Source: Limnoglobus roseus
GTDB lineage: Bacteria; Planctomycetota; Planctomycetia; Gemmatales; Gemmataceae
DNA: 64,000 nucleotides
Assembly (NCBI RefSeq): GCF_008254045.1
Contig: NZ_CP042425.1
Coordinates: forward strand, 5,146,001-5,210,000
Direction of reading: 5' to 3'
This document shows, one piece after another, positions 51,442 through 61,063 of the stretch. The position numbers were made by a program, and so were the translations under genes. Each line of letters opens with the position of its first letter. Position 1 is the first letter of the stretch. A model generated the notes under the pieces. The model made no database searches. It was not told where the DNA came from and saw nothing but the letters and a program-made list of their open reading frames with translations.

Positions 51442-51844
51442 CAACGAACACAGTCGCTGGTTCGGCGGGACTTTGAGCCTTACGGCGGTCCAGATTCTTT
51501 TGGGTGCCCGACTTCTCGCGGCCGGGACGCACCCAGGCGATGTCGTGGTGCGAATCTGCGGTCATCGGCTCGTCCCGCCGCGTCCTATCGGACTCGAACC
51601 CGCCGACCATCGGGAATCCGGCGTTGTTCCGAGGGGCGGTGAACATGTGGTACACCACCACCGCCACCGTCTTGCCCCGCAGGTAGCTCTGGGCCAGGGC
51701 GTCGGTCCCACAGGCGTCGCCCACCACGAACGCCTCCCTGCGAGCCATCGCGGCGTCCAGCGCGGGCCGGTAATGCGCCTCGGACTCGGCCGCCGTGAGG
51801 TCCAGGTGGCCGCTGATGTAGTTGACAAACTGTGCCACCCGCAA
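51428..51844 (-). CDS. SLOG-like uncharacterised protein
   Basis: The 138-residue chain contains NYISGHLDLTAAESEAHYRP, AFVVGDACGTDALAQSYLRG, VVVYHMFTAPRNN, and DIAWVRPGREKSGTQKNLDR. The Gly-rich nucleotide-binding GDACGTDALAQ and terminal PGREKSGTQKNLDR recall SLOG-superfamily nucleotide-sensing proteins. Its C-terminal end overlaps the IS110 right end by 14 bp and may be altered. Confidence 0.55.
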   Translation of the reverse strand: MRVAQFVNYISGHLDLTAAESEAHYRPALDAAMARREAFVVGDACGTDALAQSYLRGKTVAVVVYHMFTAPRNNAGFPMVGGFESDRTRRDEPMTADSHHDIAWVRPGREKSGTQKNLDRRKAQSPAEPATVFVVKPS

Positions 51845-52311
51845 GCCCTCCTGCCGCCGAATAGAGCATTAGCCTGCGCCGGCGCATGTTAACACCGGCA
51901 CGACATTGGACCCGGCCGGCGAGCGTCAGTCAAGATCTCTGGTGGCGAGTTACGCCGAGGCGATCGGCGGTCGGCCGCGCAGGCTAACACGGTAACGCAC
52001 CCTGCGCTGCTCTGGTGGAAAGAACCAACCCGGCCGGCGCGTTTCTGAGTGGGCAGTCGGTTTCAACGCTTCTGATCTCAGTTCTGGCCATGGGCAGCAG
52101 AAATGGCACTCGACACTGCGGGCCGGTCGCTCTCGAAATAAGCGTGTCAGAAGGGGTCAGGGTTGTGAGCCGAAGGCTTCATTTCTCCTGCCACGTGTCA
52201 GGGGAAGCCCGAAATGTCCGCCACCGTTCGGCGAATCGTTTGCCCGCGGGCGGGGCGTGGGATACCCTCGCCTTCAGACCACGCCCCCACCCGCAAGAAC
52301 GGATTCGCCTT
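51845..52311. other. Non-coding stretch
   Basis: No convincing reading frame is found here. The plus-strand frame open from 52015 has poor codon bias before 52312. No hairpin or repeat stands out. Confidence 0.4.
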
Positions 52312-52725
52312 ATGACGCCGACGAACGAATCACCACTCTTCGCCCGCCTCAATGTGTGGCGGACCAGGCCCGTGTCCGTGCCCGAAGCGGCCGACACCAT
52401 CGACGCCGACCTTGGCCCGGCTGAGCGGACGGCCCTCCGGGATTGCCCGTTCAAGTTCCTTTCCCAGTTCGATTACACGCTGGGGGTCGTCATCCGCAAC
52501 CGCCTAGGCCTGTGGAACGACGGGCGGGTGATCGACGCCGACGACCAACCGGTGGCCTGCCCGGACACGGCAGCCCAACTCGTCATCGAGGAACTGTGGT
52601 TTCGCGGACGCCAACAACAGATTGTAACGAATCCGGCGGGACGGAAGGCGTCCGCCGTCGCCGCCATGAGGAGCACGCTGGGGACCGGTCTGCACGTTAC
52701 ACGCCCGGTGGGCGCGCGGCTCTAG
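52312..52725 (+). CDS. DUF6794-like protein
   Basis: The product, from MTPTNESPLFARLNVWRTRP, includes PVSVPEAADTIDADLGPAER, then LRDCPFKFLSQFDYTLGVVI and RNRLGLWNDGR, the hallmark blocks of the DUF6794 family (a helical domain ending in a conserved R-N-x-(F/L)-G-L-W). Function unknown. It converges on 52722..53456, overlapping by 4 bp. Confidence 0.65.
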   Translation: MTPTNESPLFARLNVWRTRPVSVPEAADTIDADLGPAERTALRDCPFKFLSQFDYTLGVVIRNRLGLWNDGRVIDADDQPVACPDTAAQLVIEELWFRGRQQQIVTNPAGRKASAVAAMRSTLGTGLHVTRPVGARL

Positions 52726-53456
52726 CGATCCGTCCCGCGCTCATCCTTCCCGAGCACGCCGTCCACGACCCAGCACCCGCGGACGTGCGGCCCGTCGCCC
52801 CGGCAGTGACTCAACACGTCCACATCCTCGCACCCGGCGTCCTGGAGCGCATCCGCGAGGATCGGCAGGCGGTCGAAGGCACGGTCGGCGTAGATCGCTT
52901 CCGCGAGGCCGACGGCGGCGGGCGTGAGCCAGGCGGGGGAGAAGGCGATGGGGCGGAACGGGTTGCCGAAGATGTCGCGGAGGAGGTACGTCGTATTTGA
53001 AGTGAGTACTCCGAAAGCCTCTTGAAGCATTTCAACCGATAGGTCGTGCGGGTCGTCTGTCTGCAAATCGCCTAGAAGGGAGCCTCGAAAAACCGCCGCC
53101 GCGGACAACTGGGCGACTTCCGCCGCGGCAGCGGACTTGAATGCCTCTGTTACAAAAGTCCTTGCCTTGCCTCGCGCGTCGCCAAGACGTGCCAAGGCGG
53201 CATGGCGAAGTTCGAGCCCCGCTGCTCGCGAGGCCTCCGTTGCGATCAGCAGATCCTCATAAGGTGCCAATCCATCCGCGAACAGTTCAGCCGTTAAAAC
53301 TAAGTCTCGACTTCTCTGGTCCGCCAAAAAAGGCCACACGGTTCGACCTCGGGCGGCCTGGAACAACAACCCTTTGCGACGGCTCGCCCTGTCCCGAGCG
53401 AACAACCACATCGCCCACGAGTTCGTCCCCGTTAGCCACTCTGCTTCCGTCATCAT
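52722..53456 (-). CDS. Planctomycete-specific family protein (MTEAEWL family), second copy
   Basis: Starts MMTEAEWLTGTNSWAMWLFA. The C-terminal half carries LLRDIFGNPFRPIAFSPAWL, LPILADALQDAGCEDVDVLS and HCRGDGPHVRGCWVVDGVLG, matching 28476..29108. The N-terminal half differs (RRKGLLFQAARGRTVWPFLA). Function unknown. Confidence 0.75.
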   Translation of the reverse strand: MMTEAEWLTGTNSWAMWLFARDRASRRKGLLFQAARGRTVWPFLADQRSRDLVLTAELFADGLAPYEDLLIATEASRAAGLELRHAALARLGDARGKARTFVTEAFKSAAAAEVAQLSAAAVFRGSLLGDLQTDDPHDLSVEMLQEAFGVLTSNTTYLLRDIFGNPFRPIAFSPAWLTPAAVGLAEAIYADRAFDRLPILADALQDAGCEDVDVLSHCRGDGPHVRGCWVVDGVLGKDERGTDR

Positions 53457-53654
53457 CTACCCCTCGCGGTGATGCTACCCGACGACGCGACCGGACGCGA
53501 GGGGTTTACGACGCCGTGAACGGGCCAGAATTCGACTGGCGAAACGAAGGGTTAAACTGGCGGGTGAAATCGACCACCGTTTCATCACGCGACGGAGGGG
53601 GCCAGAAATCGTCACTCCGACTGCCACGAATTCGCGGCGTCTGGAACCGACGAT

Positions 53655-54014
53655 CTAGCGGATGCGACGGTGGGCGGGGACGTCGTTGTGATCGTGGGCT
53701 TCACGACTCCGGGCGGCGGCGCGGTCCTGCTCGTCTTGGCGGACGGCGGCCTCGGCGGCGGCGTTCTCTTCGGCACGGGTCGGCGGTTTCTTGCCCGCGA
53801 TGGCGAGACGGCCGCGGAGTTTGGCAACGGCGATGCGTTCGAGGCGGTCGATGCGATCCTTCACTCGCTGGGCCTTCTCGGCATGATGCTTCGCGAGGAC
53901 GGCGGCGGCGTCTTGTTCACGGACGGATAGCGGCACGGGATGGCCCTCGGTGGGAGTGAGGGCGGCATTGTGGCACGGGAAGGGAGTGAAGCGTGGTGCT
54001 GAGGATGGGGACAC
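53655..54014 (-). CDS. ALTPTEGHPVPLSVREQ-family protein, copy 2
   Basis: Paralogue of 47147..47446: shares ALTPTEGHPVPLSVREQ, a charged helix, and the end HDHNDVPAHRRIR. The GTG start overlaps the stop of the upstream gene (TAGTG). Function unknown. Confidence 0.55.
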   Translation of the reverse strand: MSPSSAPRFTPFPCHNAALTPTEGHPVPLSVREQDAAAVLAKHHAEKAQRVKDRIDRLERIAVAKLRGRLAIAGKKPPTRAEENAAAEAAVRQDEQDRAAARSREAHDHNDVPAHRRIR

Positions 54015-54571
54015 TACTTCTTCGGCGGGGCGGGGGCGTTCTTCACGGCAACCTCGTTGATGGTCGTGTTGTGGAAGTGCACCACCTTCCAACCGTCGCT
54101 CGCCTTCGCCAGCACGAGGGTACTCCGGTGGCGGCACGCGGGCACGACAATGCCACTCGGCACCTTGAACGAGCCAACCTTCCAGACCGAGACGGCAATT
54201 GCGGACCCGACGCCGGTCGCGTGGACGTTCACCTCTTCGATCGTCTCCTCCAAGTCTTTGAAGATGGTGTCGTGGTAGGCCGTCAGGTGCTTCAAAATTT
54301 CCGTCTTCCCTCGCCAGTGCATCCCGACGACGTTGACGCCTTCCGCGTCGTCCCGGAACGCTTTCGTGAACGCCTTCATGTCGTGCTTGTTCCACGCCGC
54401 TTCCTGATCCTTGACGGCGTCCCGGATCGCCTTCTCGTCCCCCGCCGAGAGTTGATGGGCTTTGGCGGGCGTCTCCGCCTCGGGTGGCCGGGCGAACGCC
54501 CCGGCGAGCCAGAACAACGAGGCCGCGGTGAGCAGCAGGAACGGGCCGGTGATGACCTTCGGCGTGTTCAT
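54014..54571 (-). CDS. Exported NTF2-like (DUF4440/SnoaL-type) protein
   Basis: Signal peptide ITGPFLLLTAASLFWLAGAF, then a cone-fold pattern: DEKAIRDAVKDQEAAWNKHD, FTKAFRDDAEGVNVVGMHWR, and KVVHFHNTTINEV. It fits DUF4440/SgcJ-type proteins, secreted in many planctomycetes. Ligand unknown. Confidence 0.7.
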   Translation of the reverse strand: MNTPKVITGPFLLLTAASLFWLAGAFARPPEAETPAKAHQLSAGDEKAIRDAVKDQEAAWNKHDMKAFTKAFRDDAEGVNVVGMHWRGKTEILKHLTAYHDTIFKDLEETIEEVNVHATGVGSAIAVSVWKVGSFKVPSGIVVPACRHRSTLVLAKASDGWKVVHFHNTTINEVAVKNAPAPPKK

Positions 54572-54907
54572 GGATTCTTTCTTGCGATGAGAGATGGACG
54601 GTCGCCCCTCACCCTACCCGCCGCCTCTCGCCGGGTCAACGACCTTCCCGCGAGGGGTGGCCACATCACTACCGACTGAGCGACTACTCTTCCGTCACGG
54701 CGTCGCGTCTGCACCCTTACCGGGGAAGAATAGCACGACCAACCCGCCGAACGGGATGACGAAGACGAGCAGCAGGCAGACGCCTAAAGACAATCCCTTG
54801 CCCAATCCGATCCCGAGCGTCCCGATGAACGACAGGACATAGCCGGCCAGCAGCAGGACGGCCTATAGTGGACCCCATTTGCGAGACCAAAAACCGACGA
54901 ATTTAAG

Positions 54908-55618
54908 CTACTCCTTCGCCGGCTCTTTTGACCGTCCGGCCCGGTACACCTCGGCCGGGGTCTTGTACCCCAGTGACTGGTGCAAGCGGGCCTCGTTGTA
55001 GAAGGTGAAGTACGCCTTCAACCCCCGCTCCAACTCGGTCACCGTCTCGTATCCCCGCAGGAACACGTCCTCGTACTTCACCGTCCGCCACAGCCGCTCG
55101 ACGAACACGTTGTCCAGGCACCGCCCCCGGCCGTCCATGCTCACCCGCGCCCCGGCCGCCTCCACCCGCTCGACCCACGCCCCGGCCGTGAACTGCACCC
55201 CTTGATCGGTGTTGAACACCTCCGGGGTGCCGGCCGCCAACGCCTCGTCCAGCATGTCCCGGCAGAACGCCCCGTCGAGCGTGTTCGACAACCGCCAGGC
55301 CACCACGTACCGGCTGTACCAGTCGATGGTGGCGGCCAAGTACATGAACCCGCCGGGCAGCGGCAGGTATGTAATGTCGGCACTCCACACCTGCCCGACG
55401 CGGTCGATCGGCACGCCGCGGAGGAGGTACGGGTACACCGGGTGGCCCCGCCCGGCCGACAGCTTCGGCTTCGGGTGGATGGCTTCCAGGCCCATGACCC
55501 GGAGCAACCGCTGGACCCGCTTGCGGTTCGCCGGGTGGCCGTTGCGGGCCAGCCACCGGGCGATCCGCCGGCTGCCGTAGAACGGGCAGGCCGTGTACTG
55601 CTCGTCGATCCGCCGCAT
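54908..55618 (-). CDS. IS3-family transposase OrfB
   Basis: The DDE core reads WSADITYLPLPGGFMYLAAT (first Asp), NTDQGVQFTAGAWVERVEAA (second Asp), and VFVERLWRTVKYEDVFLRGY (Glu). The OrfB start is made by -1 frameshifting from OrfA near 55770, so the translated OrfAB would run 56045 to 54908. All three catalytic residues are present. Confidence 0.85.
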   Translation of the reverse strand: MRRIDEQYTACPFYGSRRIARWLARNGHPANRKRVQRLLRVMGLEAIHPKPKLSAGRGHPVYPYLLRGVPIDRVGQVWSADITYLPLPGGFMYLAATIDWYSRYVVAWRLSNTLDGAFCRDMLDEALAAGTPEVFNTDQGVQFTAGAWVERVEAAGARVSMDGRGRCLDNVFVERLWRTVKYEDVFLRGYETVTELERGLKAYFTFYNEARLHQSLGYKTPAEVYRAGRSKEPAKE

Positions 55619-55748
55619 GAGGGCCAGGTTGTCGGCCGACTCCTCGGCCGGCCCCCGGTAGTACGTGGCCCGGCCGAGCCCGACCAGTTGGCACTGCCGA
55701 CGGACGCTCAGGTCGGCGTGCCCGGGGTCGATCAGCGGCCGCAGGTCG

Positions 55749-56045
55749 TCAACCGAACGTCGCAGCTTTTTTTTTCACCCAGTCGAGCTCGACCTTGAGC
55801 CGGCCGATCTGCTCGTACAGCGCGGGTGTCTGGTCGTCGCCGGGGGCGACCGCCTTCGCTCCGGCGGCGAACACGGCCTCGGCCCCGGCCAGGAGTTGCT
55901 TCTTCCACCCGTGGATGAGGGTCGGGTGGACGCCGAAGTGGGCGGCCAACTCGTTGACCGTCTTGTCGCCCTTCACCGCGGCCAGAGCGACCTGGGCTTT
56001 GAACGCCGCCGTGTGGGTCTTCCGCTTCGCCGTCATCAGGACCAC
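55749..56045 (-). CDS. IS3-family transposase OrfA
   Basis: The 98-residue chain reads RKTHTAAFKAQVALAAVKGD, KTVNELAAHFGVHPTLIHGW (HTH) and IGRLKVELDWVKKK. A run of nine A on the minus strand lies near 55770, the expected slippage site into OrfB. Confidence 0.85.
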   Translation of the reverse strand: MVLMTAKRKTHTAAFKAQVALAAVKGDKTVNELAAHFGVHPTLIHGWKKQLLAGAEAVFAAGAKAVAPGDDQTPALYEQIGRLKVELDWVKKKAATFG

Positions 56046-56504
56046 CTCCGAGGGCCGCCAGAGTAGCTTACCTGGCGGTCTCAGTTTCGGGGTCCACTAT
56101 AGCCGCGGCCATGACTACGCCCGTCGTCGGAGCGATGACACCGGGCAGCAGGACCGCGACCAATTGACAGGCACACCCGGCGACGAGGAGCCAAACGCCC
56201 CGCCACCACGCACGCCAGTCATGTTGAGTCGGCGACGGGGTTGTGATCCCGCCTGCATCCGCCGCCGATCGCCGCAACTCACCGAGAGTCGGGATGGGGA
56301 CTGTTTGCCCGCACCCGCACGGGACGGTCCCGCCGGCCTGCCCCGCCCGCACCGGGATCGTCTTCCCACACGGACACGCAATGTTGAACATGAGCGCCCT
56401 TTGCCATGAGACACGGGCCGCGTGGCCCCACGGCCCCACGCGAGACATTCAGACTTCCGCCCAAGAGTAGCCGCCCCCTCGCGCCGGGTCAACGGGGCGG
56501 GAGG

Positions 56505-57206
56505 TTACTCGGCTCGGTTCCGGCGGCGGCGAGACTTCCGCATATTCTGGCGATCCCAGACCAGTCCGGCGACAACGGCCGGCGGGCCGAAGACTAACCC
56601 GACGACGGTGCCCACGAGTAGGGCGTCGGCGAAGAACGGGGCGTCGTCCTTCTCCCGCGGCTCGAATTGCTCCAACAGCCAGCACGCGGAAAAGTCCGTG
56701 TCCGGGTAGTCGTTCGCCAAGTGCCCCCGGACTTCGGGCAAAAGGCCGCGTTGCGGGAGGGGAAACACGACCCCTTCCATCTCCCTCTTCCGGCTCAGGA
56801 GGCGGAACCCGGCCCCGCTCGCGGACGTAGGTGTCGTCTCCAAGAGTACGACGAAGGCCGTCGGTTCGGCCTCGGGGTCAGCGGTCGGGGGCGTCTTCTT
56901 GAACAACGGCAGCCACGCGCGACCCTGCCCTTCTTGCCGCACGCCCGGTTCCGAGTCCGCGTTCGAAGGGGTGATCTCGTACGCGAAGTGCGGGGCACAG
57001 TCGTAGTCGGTCACGATGACGTGGCGGTTGCCGCCGGGGCCGTTCGCCGCGAGGTCGGCCAAGGTGATCCGCTGGGCCTCCACGCTCAGGGCGTTCGCCC
57101 GGTCCCGGCGGCCGGGCAGATAGATGGCGGACGCGATACCGATGACGGAGAGAATACAGCCGCCGACGACGAAGGCGTGGGCTTGCCGCTTGAAATAGGC
57201 GATCAT
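56505..57206 (-). CDS. Two-helix membrane protein, DUF3592-like
   Basis: Helices HAFVVGGCILSVIGIASAIY and VGTVVGLVFGPPAVVAGLVW flank a beta-rich soluble domain (EAQRITLADLAANGPGGNRH, AFVVLLETTPTSASGAGFRL). Start MIAYFKRQ at 57206 chosen over 57242. Function unknown. Confidence 0.55.
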   Translation of the reverse strand: MIAYFKRQAHAFVVGGCILSVIGIASAIYLPGRRDRANALSVEAQRITLADLAANGPGGNRHVIVTDYDCAPHFAYEITPSNADSEPGVRQEGQGRAWLPLFKKTPPTADPEAEPTAFVVLLETTPTSASGAGFRLLSRKREMEGVVFPLPQRGLLPEVRGHLANDYPDTDFSACWLLEQFEPREKDDAPFFADALLVGTVVGLVFGPPAVVAGLVWDRQNMRKSRRRRNRAE

Positions 57207-57299
57207 CGCGAGGCTCGGTCCGGGTGTAAGGGCGTCCGTCAAGAATACGGTCCGTTACACGACGACACAAGAACGGAAATCGTTGGCGGCGGCGTCGCG

Positions 57300-57465
57300 G
57301 AATGGCTCAATCCGTCACTGCCGCCACAGGTCGCGGAGCGGGTCGGTCCGTTCGTCCGGCCTTCGATCCTCTCGCCCCCTTCGTCGCCGCTTGTCGCATC
57401 AACGCGAGGCGGGTACGGGCTTGCTGGCGGGCCGACTCGACGCGGGATTGCGTCCTGCCGGTGCG
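57300..57465 (-). pseudogene. Truncated paralogue of the RESRVESARQQ gene
   Basis: The minus strand reads SRVESARQQARTRLALMRQA, matching 45387..45569, then a one-base shift is needed before RTDPLRDLWRQ. The N-terminal part is missing where the IS630 unit begins at about 57470. Confidence 0.65.
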
Positions 57466-57476
57466 GTCTATAATCC

Positions 57477-58500
57477 ATGTCCACCATGGAACCCGCTCGC
57501 ACCGCCGCCGACAAGGAAGCCCGCCGCTTGGCCGTTGATAAGGTCGCGGCCAGGCGGTCCCAGCAGGACGTGGCCGACTTCCTCAGCATCCACCCGGTCA
57601 CCGTCAACACGTGGGTGCGGGCCTACTGCGCCGCCGGGGCCGACCGCCCGGCCGGCACGCCGCACCCGGGGCGAATGCCGTTCCTGACGCCCTCTCAGGA
57701 GAAGAAGATCCTCGCCTGGCTAAACGAGAAGCCGACCCGGCACGGGTTCCCGACCGACCTGTGGACGGCCTGCCGGGCGGCCGAGTTGATCCGCCGCAAG
57801 TTCGGCGTGGCGTACTACCCGAACTACTTGCGGAAGTGGATGACCCGCCGCAACCTGACCCCGCAGAAGCCGGCCAAGCGCGCCCGGGAGCGAACCCCGG
57901 CGGTGATCGACCGCGGGCGGACCGAGGCATGGCCGGCGGTCCAAAAAACGGCCGACAAGCTTGCTCACGTCGTCTGGATCGACGCGTCCGGCCTGTTCCT
58001 CAAGCCGTCGTTCGCCGGACTTGGGCTCCGAAGGGGCGGATGCCGGTCCTCGACGCCTGGGGTCGGCAACTGGACAAGGTGAGCGTGATCGGGGCCCGAG
58101 TCGATGTCCCCGGCGGCCCGCCGCCTCGGGTTCGACTTCGCCACCGATCCGGACGGGTACTTCACGGCCGAGAAGGTCGTGGCCTTCCTGCGGGACCTGC
58201 TCCGGCACCTGCGGGGGAAGGTCATCATCGTGTGGGATGGTGGGGCGAACCATCGCGGGCCGGGCGATGCGGGCGCGGGCCTTCCTCGTCCGGAACCCGC
58301 GGCTACGGCTCGAGCGGTTGCCAGCGTACGGCCCGGACCGGGTCCCGGTCGAGGCCGTGTGTGGAGTTGGCGGAAGTACGGGCCGTCGTCCAACTTCGTG
58401 CCGTACGATGTCCACCACCTGGGCGAGTGGGTCGTGGAACGACTGGTCGAGTTGAAGTGCAACCCCGGTTGCTACGCCGACCGTGGGCCGCATCCGATTT
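57477..58500 (+). pseudogene. Second IS630-family transposase, frameshifted
   Basis: HTH part VAARRSQQDVADFLSIHPVT, then PTRHGFPTDLWTACRAAELI and GVAYYPNYLRKWMTRRNL are in one frame. AHVVWIDASGLFLKPSFA (first Asp), VIIVWDGGANHRGP (second Asp) and VWSWRKYGPSSNFVPYDVHH follow in others. Frame changes lie near 58010, 58105 and 58270. It appears inactive and is unlike the copy at 48110. Confidence 0.7.
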
Positions 58501-58545
58501 GCCGTTCCCAGAACCGATACATGAACAGCCCGGATAACCTACGGA

Positions 58546-59225
58546 TCAGTAGCCGGGCGGCTGCCCGATTCTCGGCGCGTGCTTTGACGTGTGTGCCCCC
58601 TTTTCAAACACCACGACACTGTCGTACACGTGCATCGAGAGGGTCGTGCGCGTGAAGTCAGTAGGGCTTAGGGCTGCCCGCGAGTGATCGGCGTTCAACT
58701 CGTCGATGAGGTCTTTACAGTATTCGATAAAACTCCCGCGCCGCTTCAGCCCCCCTCATACTCATCCCAATAAGCCGTGTGCAGGTCTTCAACCATGTAG
58801 ACGCCCGACTTGGATATCTTCGGATAGAGGAAATCAAACGTGGCACGGAGGTGGGACATGACGTGACTGCCGTCGTCGAGAACGATGTCCGGCGGCCCGA
58901 ACTCGGTCACCACCTTCTGTAAGAAAGTGCCGTCGGATTGATCCCCGATGCGGATCTCGATTTGATCTTCCGCGTAGCCGCTGCACTTCGGCTCGATGTC
59001 AATTCCAACGATCTTCGCGTGAGGTCCGAGGTACCGCTTCCAGAGTTGGAGTGAGCCACCTTCGCCACAGCCGATCTCGATCAGGGTCACGTCCTGATTC
59101 ACAAACCGGTGGAAGTGTCGTTCGTAAATCGGGAAGTAGTGCTTCCACTTGTGAATCAGTCGTTGCGTGTTGGTGAGGAACTCGGCCCAGAGTGCCATGA
59201 ACTCGCTCCGTTCGCGGGTAATCAC
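58546..59225 (-). pseudogene. Class I SAM methyltransferase, frameshifted
   Basis: The N-terminal 159 residues contain the SAM-binding LIEIGCGEGGSLQLW and VGIDIEPKCSGYAEDQIEIR, and IVLDDGSHVMSHLRATFDFL, as in CmcI-type methyltransferases. The frame stops at 58746, but the next frame continues FIEYCKDLIDELNADHSRAA and SMHVYDSVVVFEKGAH to 58546. The break lies in a run of six G. Confidence 0.7.
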
Positions 59226-59306
59226 TTTCGACGCGATTCAACAGCCTCGACACACCCATTGCGATCAATCGGGTGGAGTATCTGAGCCATGAAACGCCTG
59301 AGCGAG

Positions 59307-60131
59307 TTATACGGCACTCAGGTGTCCGGCCTCGACCGGATGGTTCGGCGGGGCCGAAGCCGCGTTGAACGTTTTTTTACGGCTGAGGACCGTCAGCATC
59401 AGGTCGTCGGGATTATTGAGCACGAAGAATGGTTCTAACCCGGCTCTGGCCAACACGGCGTGCATCGTCTTCTCGGTGAAGTAGAACGTGTGGACGGCAC
59501 AGATGAGGTGCGAAATTCGATTTTGTGAGGCGAACGAGCTGATGAAGTCGAAGGACGGGACTTGGAGTGCCAGCACGCCGTCCGGCCGCAGCAGGCTCGA
59601 CGCGTCGATCAGGAATTGCACGGGGTCGAGGGTGTGGTCCAGCACGTACCATGCAACCGCTAAATCGAAGTCTCGTTCGGATGAGGCAATCTCATCAGAT
59701 GATTTTACCACCCTCAGGCCGAAGTCGAGACGCGCCCGTTGTGCCGCGGCCTCGGAGGGTTCTACTCCGATGCAATCCCACCCTCGTCGGCGGGCGGCTT
59801 CGAGGAGCAGACCGCGGTTGCATCCGATGTCCACTAGCCGTTTTCGTCGGGTCGTGAATTGCTCGAGGCCGGCCACCATGTCGTTAAGGGCTCGGATTTT
59901 TGAGGCCATTTCGTCCGGCGGCATGAGGTAGACGGAGCTATTGCCTTCCAGGGATTCGATGAATGCCAACGACGGCCGTGGCGCGAGGTACACGAGATTG
60001 CATGACCGGCAGCGGACCAGCGACAGGTCCGCGCCGATCCCTCCGTCGTGCCGCGTGAAAAGTGCCTCGCGGTCCGCTGACCCACAAACCGAGCAAGATG
60101 ACACTGGGTCAAACATCGTACTGACTGCCAT
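59307..60131 (-). CDS. SAM methyltransferase with N-terminal zinc ribbon
   Basis: SCSVCGSADREALF and VRCRSCNLVYLAPRPSLAFI form a zinc ribbon, and RLVDIGCNRGLLLEAARRRG is the SAM motif I, followed by CIGVEPSEAAAQRARLDFGL. This is the class I methyltransferase type found in polysaccharide and O-antigen clusters, where it methylates sugars. Start at 60131 (MAVSTMFDPV) or 60116. Confidence 0.75.
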   Translation of the reverse strand: MAVSTMFDPVSSCSVCGSADREALFTRHDGGIGADLSLVRCRSCNLVYLAPRPSLAFIESLEGNSSVYLMPPDEMASKIRALNDMVAGLEQFTTRRKRLVDIGCNRGLLLEAARRRGWDCIGVEPSEAAAQRARLDFGLRVVKSSDEIASSERDFDLAVAWYVLDHTLDPVQFLIDASSLLRPDGVLALQVPSFDFISSFASQNRISHLICAVHTFYFTEKTMHAVLARAGLEPFFVLNNPDDLMLTVLSRKKTFNAASAPPNHPVEAGHLSAV

Positions 60132-60277
60132 GCCATCGGCCTCGTGGATCGAGAAGCGCAAGAATGAATTGGACGGTCAGCCATCCGAGTGGTTGATGGC
60201 TGACCGTATGACGACGCCCTGCTAACTCTCCAGGCAGAACGCACCAGCCCGGACTGTGTTCAGCACAGTCAGCCCCT

Positions 60278-61036
60278 TTAGGCGAGCTTATGGATCAACC
60301 CGATCCCGCACGGGTCGGCGTAGACTAGGTCGTTCCCGTCTCCAGACTTGAACGACTCGTTCAAGTTCAGAACGGCCACCGGCTTGCCCTTTGCCCAGTC
60401 GGCCAGGGCCTGGCGGACGCCGCCGTTCTTACCCGAATCGAAGGGGGCAGCGAAGATGCTGGTGTCGTGCAAGAGAATCATTGCGTGGGGCGGAATTACG
60501 TCGTACCAGAGGTTCAGTTCGCGGATCGTGTGGTGGTATTCGTGCGACGAATCGATAATGACGAGTTGTGGCGTTCCTCCCAGGTATTTGGTCGCGCGTG
60601 CTGGCATGGAGAGGTCTGACGAGTCGCCCAGTTCCAGATGGACTTGCTCATTCAATTGAGCCCGATCGACCCACCGCTGCGAGACGCTGTTGGCGAGCGG
60701 GTCAATGTCGATGGAGAACAGGGACTGCTTCCGGCCCATGTGGCGTAAGAGAAAACCGAGCATTAACGTCGAGTAACCTACGTAGTGGCCGCATTGCACG
60801 ATCCGCGTGATGCCACTTCCGCCCACGAAGCCCTGCACGATGGAGACTAGCGGAACGGTACACTCCCCGACCATGTTGTGCCGTTCGGTCTCGTCGTACC
60901 ACTCCTCCAAGACATCCCACTCCGCATCGGTAAGAAGCGCGTAAGCCGGGGGGACGTATTTTCGCGAAGGGTTTTTATGCCACCAATAGCGGCGGTGTTC
61001 GCGGTTTTCAAACGCACGGGATCGAACGGCCATCAT
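60278..61036 (-). CDS. Class I SAM methyltransferase
   Basis: The 252-residue chain has RIVQCGHYVGYSTLMLGFLL (motif I, with G-x-x-x-GYST), SLFSIDIDPLANSVSQRWVD (motif II acidic), LELGDSSDL and LVIIDSSHEYHHTIRELNLW. It resembles the Methyltransf_24/cephalosporin-hydroxylase-like group. It lies 27 bp after the glycosyltransferase in the same direction. Confidence 0.75.
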   Translation of the reverse strand: MMAVRSRAFENREHRRYWWHKNPSRKYVPPAYALLTDAEWDVLEEWYDETERHNMVGECTVPLVSIVQGFVGGSGITRIVQCGHYVGYSTLMLGFLLRHMGRKQSLFSIDIDPLANSVSQRWVDRAQLNEQVHLELGDSSDLSMPARATKYLGGTPQLVIIDSSHEYHHTIRELNLWYDVIPPHAMILLHDTSIFAAPFDSGKNGGVRQALADWAKGKPVAVLNLNESFKSGDGNDLVYADPCGIGLIHKLA

Positions 61037-61063
61037 CGTACTACTCCTTCAAAGAGTTTGAAC

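Larger units (their letters stand above)
54866..56101 (-). mobile_element. Complete IS3-family element with 3-bp target duplication
   Basis: The ends match as inverted repeats: TATAGTGGACCCC at the left, its complement GGGGTCCACTATA at the right. GCC lies on both sides (54863-54865 and 56102-56104), the 3-bp duplication typical of IS3. It holds OrfA and OrfB with an A9 slippery run, so it may still transpose. Confidence 0.85.
54695..56391 (-). pseudogene. Membrane protein with N-terminal zinc ribbon, split by IS3
   Basis: The N-terminal part (56391..56102) reads MFNIACPCGKTIPVRAGQAG, then CGCGQTVPIPTL and a membrane helix GVWLLVAGCACQLVAVLLPG. The C-terminal part (54865..54695) reads AVLLLAGYVLSFIGTLGIGL and VCLLLVFVIPFGGLVVLFF. 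Removing the IS and one GCC copy joins them in frame as MAAAVLLLAGYVL. This is an inactivated gene with four likely membrane helices. Confidence 0.8.
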
